Assembly (NCBI GenBank): GCA_965369945.1 | Contig: CBDUST010000082.1 | Location: 1 to 15,168, forward strand | Origin: JADFNO01 sp965369945 | GTDB taxonomy: Bacteria; Planctomycetota; Phycisphaerae; Phycisphaerales; SM1A02 | Length of the DNA: 15,168 nucleotides | Reading direction: 5' to 3' | Shown here: positions 14,313-15,168 of the stretch, piece by piece | Layout: the number at the start of each line of letters is the position of its first letter | Position numbering within the stretch: position 1 is the first letter of the stretch | Notes under the pieces: model-generated | Seen by the model: only the letters and a program-made list of their open reading frames with translations | The model's database searches: none | Told to the model about the DNA's origin: nothing | Translations under genes and position numbers: made by a program

Positions 14313-15168
14313 ATGACGCCCCCACTGCGTCCCGAGGACATTGTGAAGCTGGCGATTGGACCCAAGAAGGCAGCTGATCTGAATTTCTCAGACTGGGAAA
14401 CGATTCTTGCCGAAGTTATCGTTGGCGACGCGTTCGGTGTAGACAGAATGGACTACCTATTGCGGGATGCTTATCACGCTGGTGTCGTTTATGGTCGGTT
14501 CGACCATTATCGATTAATCGACACTCTCCGGATCCTTCCTCCCCCACCCACCGACGAGGATGATCAATCGTTAGAGCCAGTACTTGGGATTCAACAAGGT
14601 GGGCGGGAATCTGCAGAAGCGCTGCTGCTGGCACGATATTTCATGTACTCGCAGGTCTATTTCCACTCGGTCAGGCGGATTTACGACATCCATTTGAAGG
14701 ATTTCCTGCGAGCATGGCTTCCTAACGGACACTTTCCCACTTCAGTGAAGAAGCACTTGGCTAAGACGGACAACGAGGTTACGACAGCGCTTTGCAAGAG
14801 TGCGAACTCTCCCAAGAAACCAGGACACGATCCGGCTCGCCGTATCGTTCACCGCGAACATTTCAAAGTTCTATACGAACGCCATCCTGACGATGCGCGA
14901 ATCAACCCGGAGGCTGGACAAGCAATTTACGAAGCCGCAATGAACCAGTTTGGAGAAGAGAATGTGCGCTATGACCGGTATCGGCAGGGGGGAAGTTCAG
15001 CTGATTTCCCGGTGCAGACCCGAGATGATCGGATTGTGTCATCGCGGAATATCTCAGAGGTCCTAAGTAGATTGCCGCTGATCTCAGTCGATTACGTGTT
15101 CGTAAATCCTGATATCTTGAAAAACGCTCAACGATGGCTGGGATCAAATCGGAACGACAGTATTGAAC
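14313..15168 (+). CDS. HD-domain phosphohydrolase, C-terminal fragment (runs off window)
   Basis: This is the same frame as 13863-14309, open from the ATG directly after the TAA to the window end (285 codons). It holds the remaining HD ligand D44 in FGVDRMDYLLRDAYH (counterpart of SAMHD1 D311), the GVVYGRFDHYRL helix, ALLLARYFMYSQVYFH, and a C-terminal region with ADFPVQTRDDRIVSS and VDYVFVNPD, all typical of this long HD subfamily. Expression as a separate subunit is conceivable: TAA and ATG abut, and GGGAG (14305-14309) lies just ahead of the ATG, so terminating ribosomes could restart. Otherwise the gene is a recent pseudogene or the stop is a sequence error. The 3' end is outside the window. 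Confidence 0.75.
   Translation, partial: MTPPLRPEDIVKLAIGPKKAADLNFSDWETILAEVIVGDAFGVDRMDYLLRDAYHAGVVYGRFDHYRLIDTLRILPPPPTDEDDQSLEPVLGIQQGGRESAEALLLARYFMYSQVYFHSVRRIYDIHLKDFLRAWLPNGHFPTSVKKHLAKTDNEVTTALCKSANSPKKPGHDPARRIVHREHFKVLYERHPDDARINPEAGQAIYEAAMNQFGEENVRYDRYRQGGSSADFPVQTRDDRIVSSRNISEVLSRLPLISVDYVFVNPDILKNAQRWLGSNRNDSIE

Overview
The window is about 15.2 kb of moderately GC-rich bacterial DNA. The gene content suggests a Planctomycetota-like bacterium, possibly Phycisphaerae: a secreted tricorn-type protease, a TlpA-like thioredoxin with a long N-terminal region, weak or absent Shine-Dalgarno sequences, and a large protein built of 74-residue tandem repeats of a type I associate with planctomycetes. 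This placement is inference; there is no marker gene.

Layout. Positions 1-479 hold the 3' part of a MeaB/ArgK-type GTPase, then a secreted TlpA/ResA-like thioredoxin (620-1696) closed by a clear intrinsic terminator (1726-1758). A 1114-residue exported tricorn protease homologue follows (1887-5231). Directly after it lies an accessory patch (5249-7005): an intact MntA-type minimal nucleotidyltransferase, the overlapping first ~11 codons of a lost HepT, and a large HEPN-like protein cut in two by one in-frame TAG. Three minus-strand genes come next: MmgE/PrpD family (7002-8564), the 813-residue repeat protein (8622-11063) and class 1 fructose-1,6-bisphosphatase fbp (11121-12137). Divergent from fbp is a thiolase (12285-13475). 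After a 387-base gene-free stretch with a plausible promoter comes a SAMHD1/COG1078-type HD phosphohydrolase (13863 to the window end), split by one in-frame TAA.

How the genes relate. MeaB, PrpD and thiolase fit short-chain acyl-CoA/propionate metabolism and fbp fits gluconeogenesis, but they are on different strands and are not one operon. The best places to look for something new are (i) the 11-repeat, very basic protein, which looks like a modular nucleic-acid-binding scaffold with variable positions inside a constant frame, and (ii) the MNT-HEPN patch, where the classical HepT antitoxin/toxin partner has been replaced by a much larger HEPN-motif protein. Two separate genes each carry one in-frame nonsense codon with recognisable protein continuing in the same frame. 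All three stop codons terminate intact genes here, so code reassignment is unlikely; mutation, sequencing error or split-gene expression remain.
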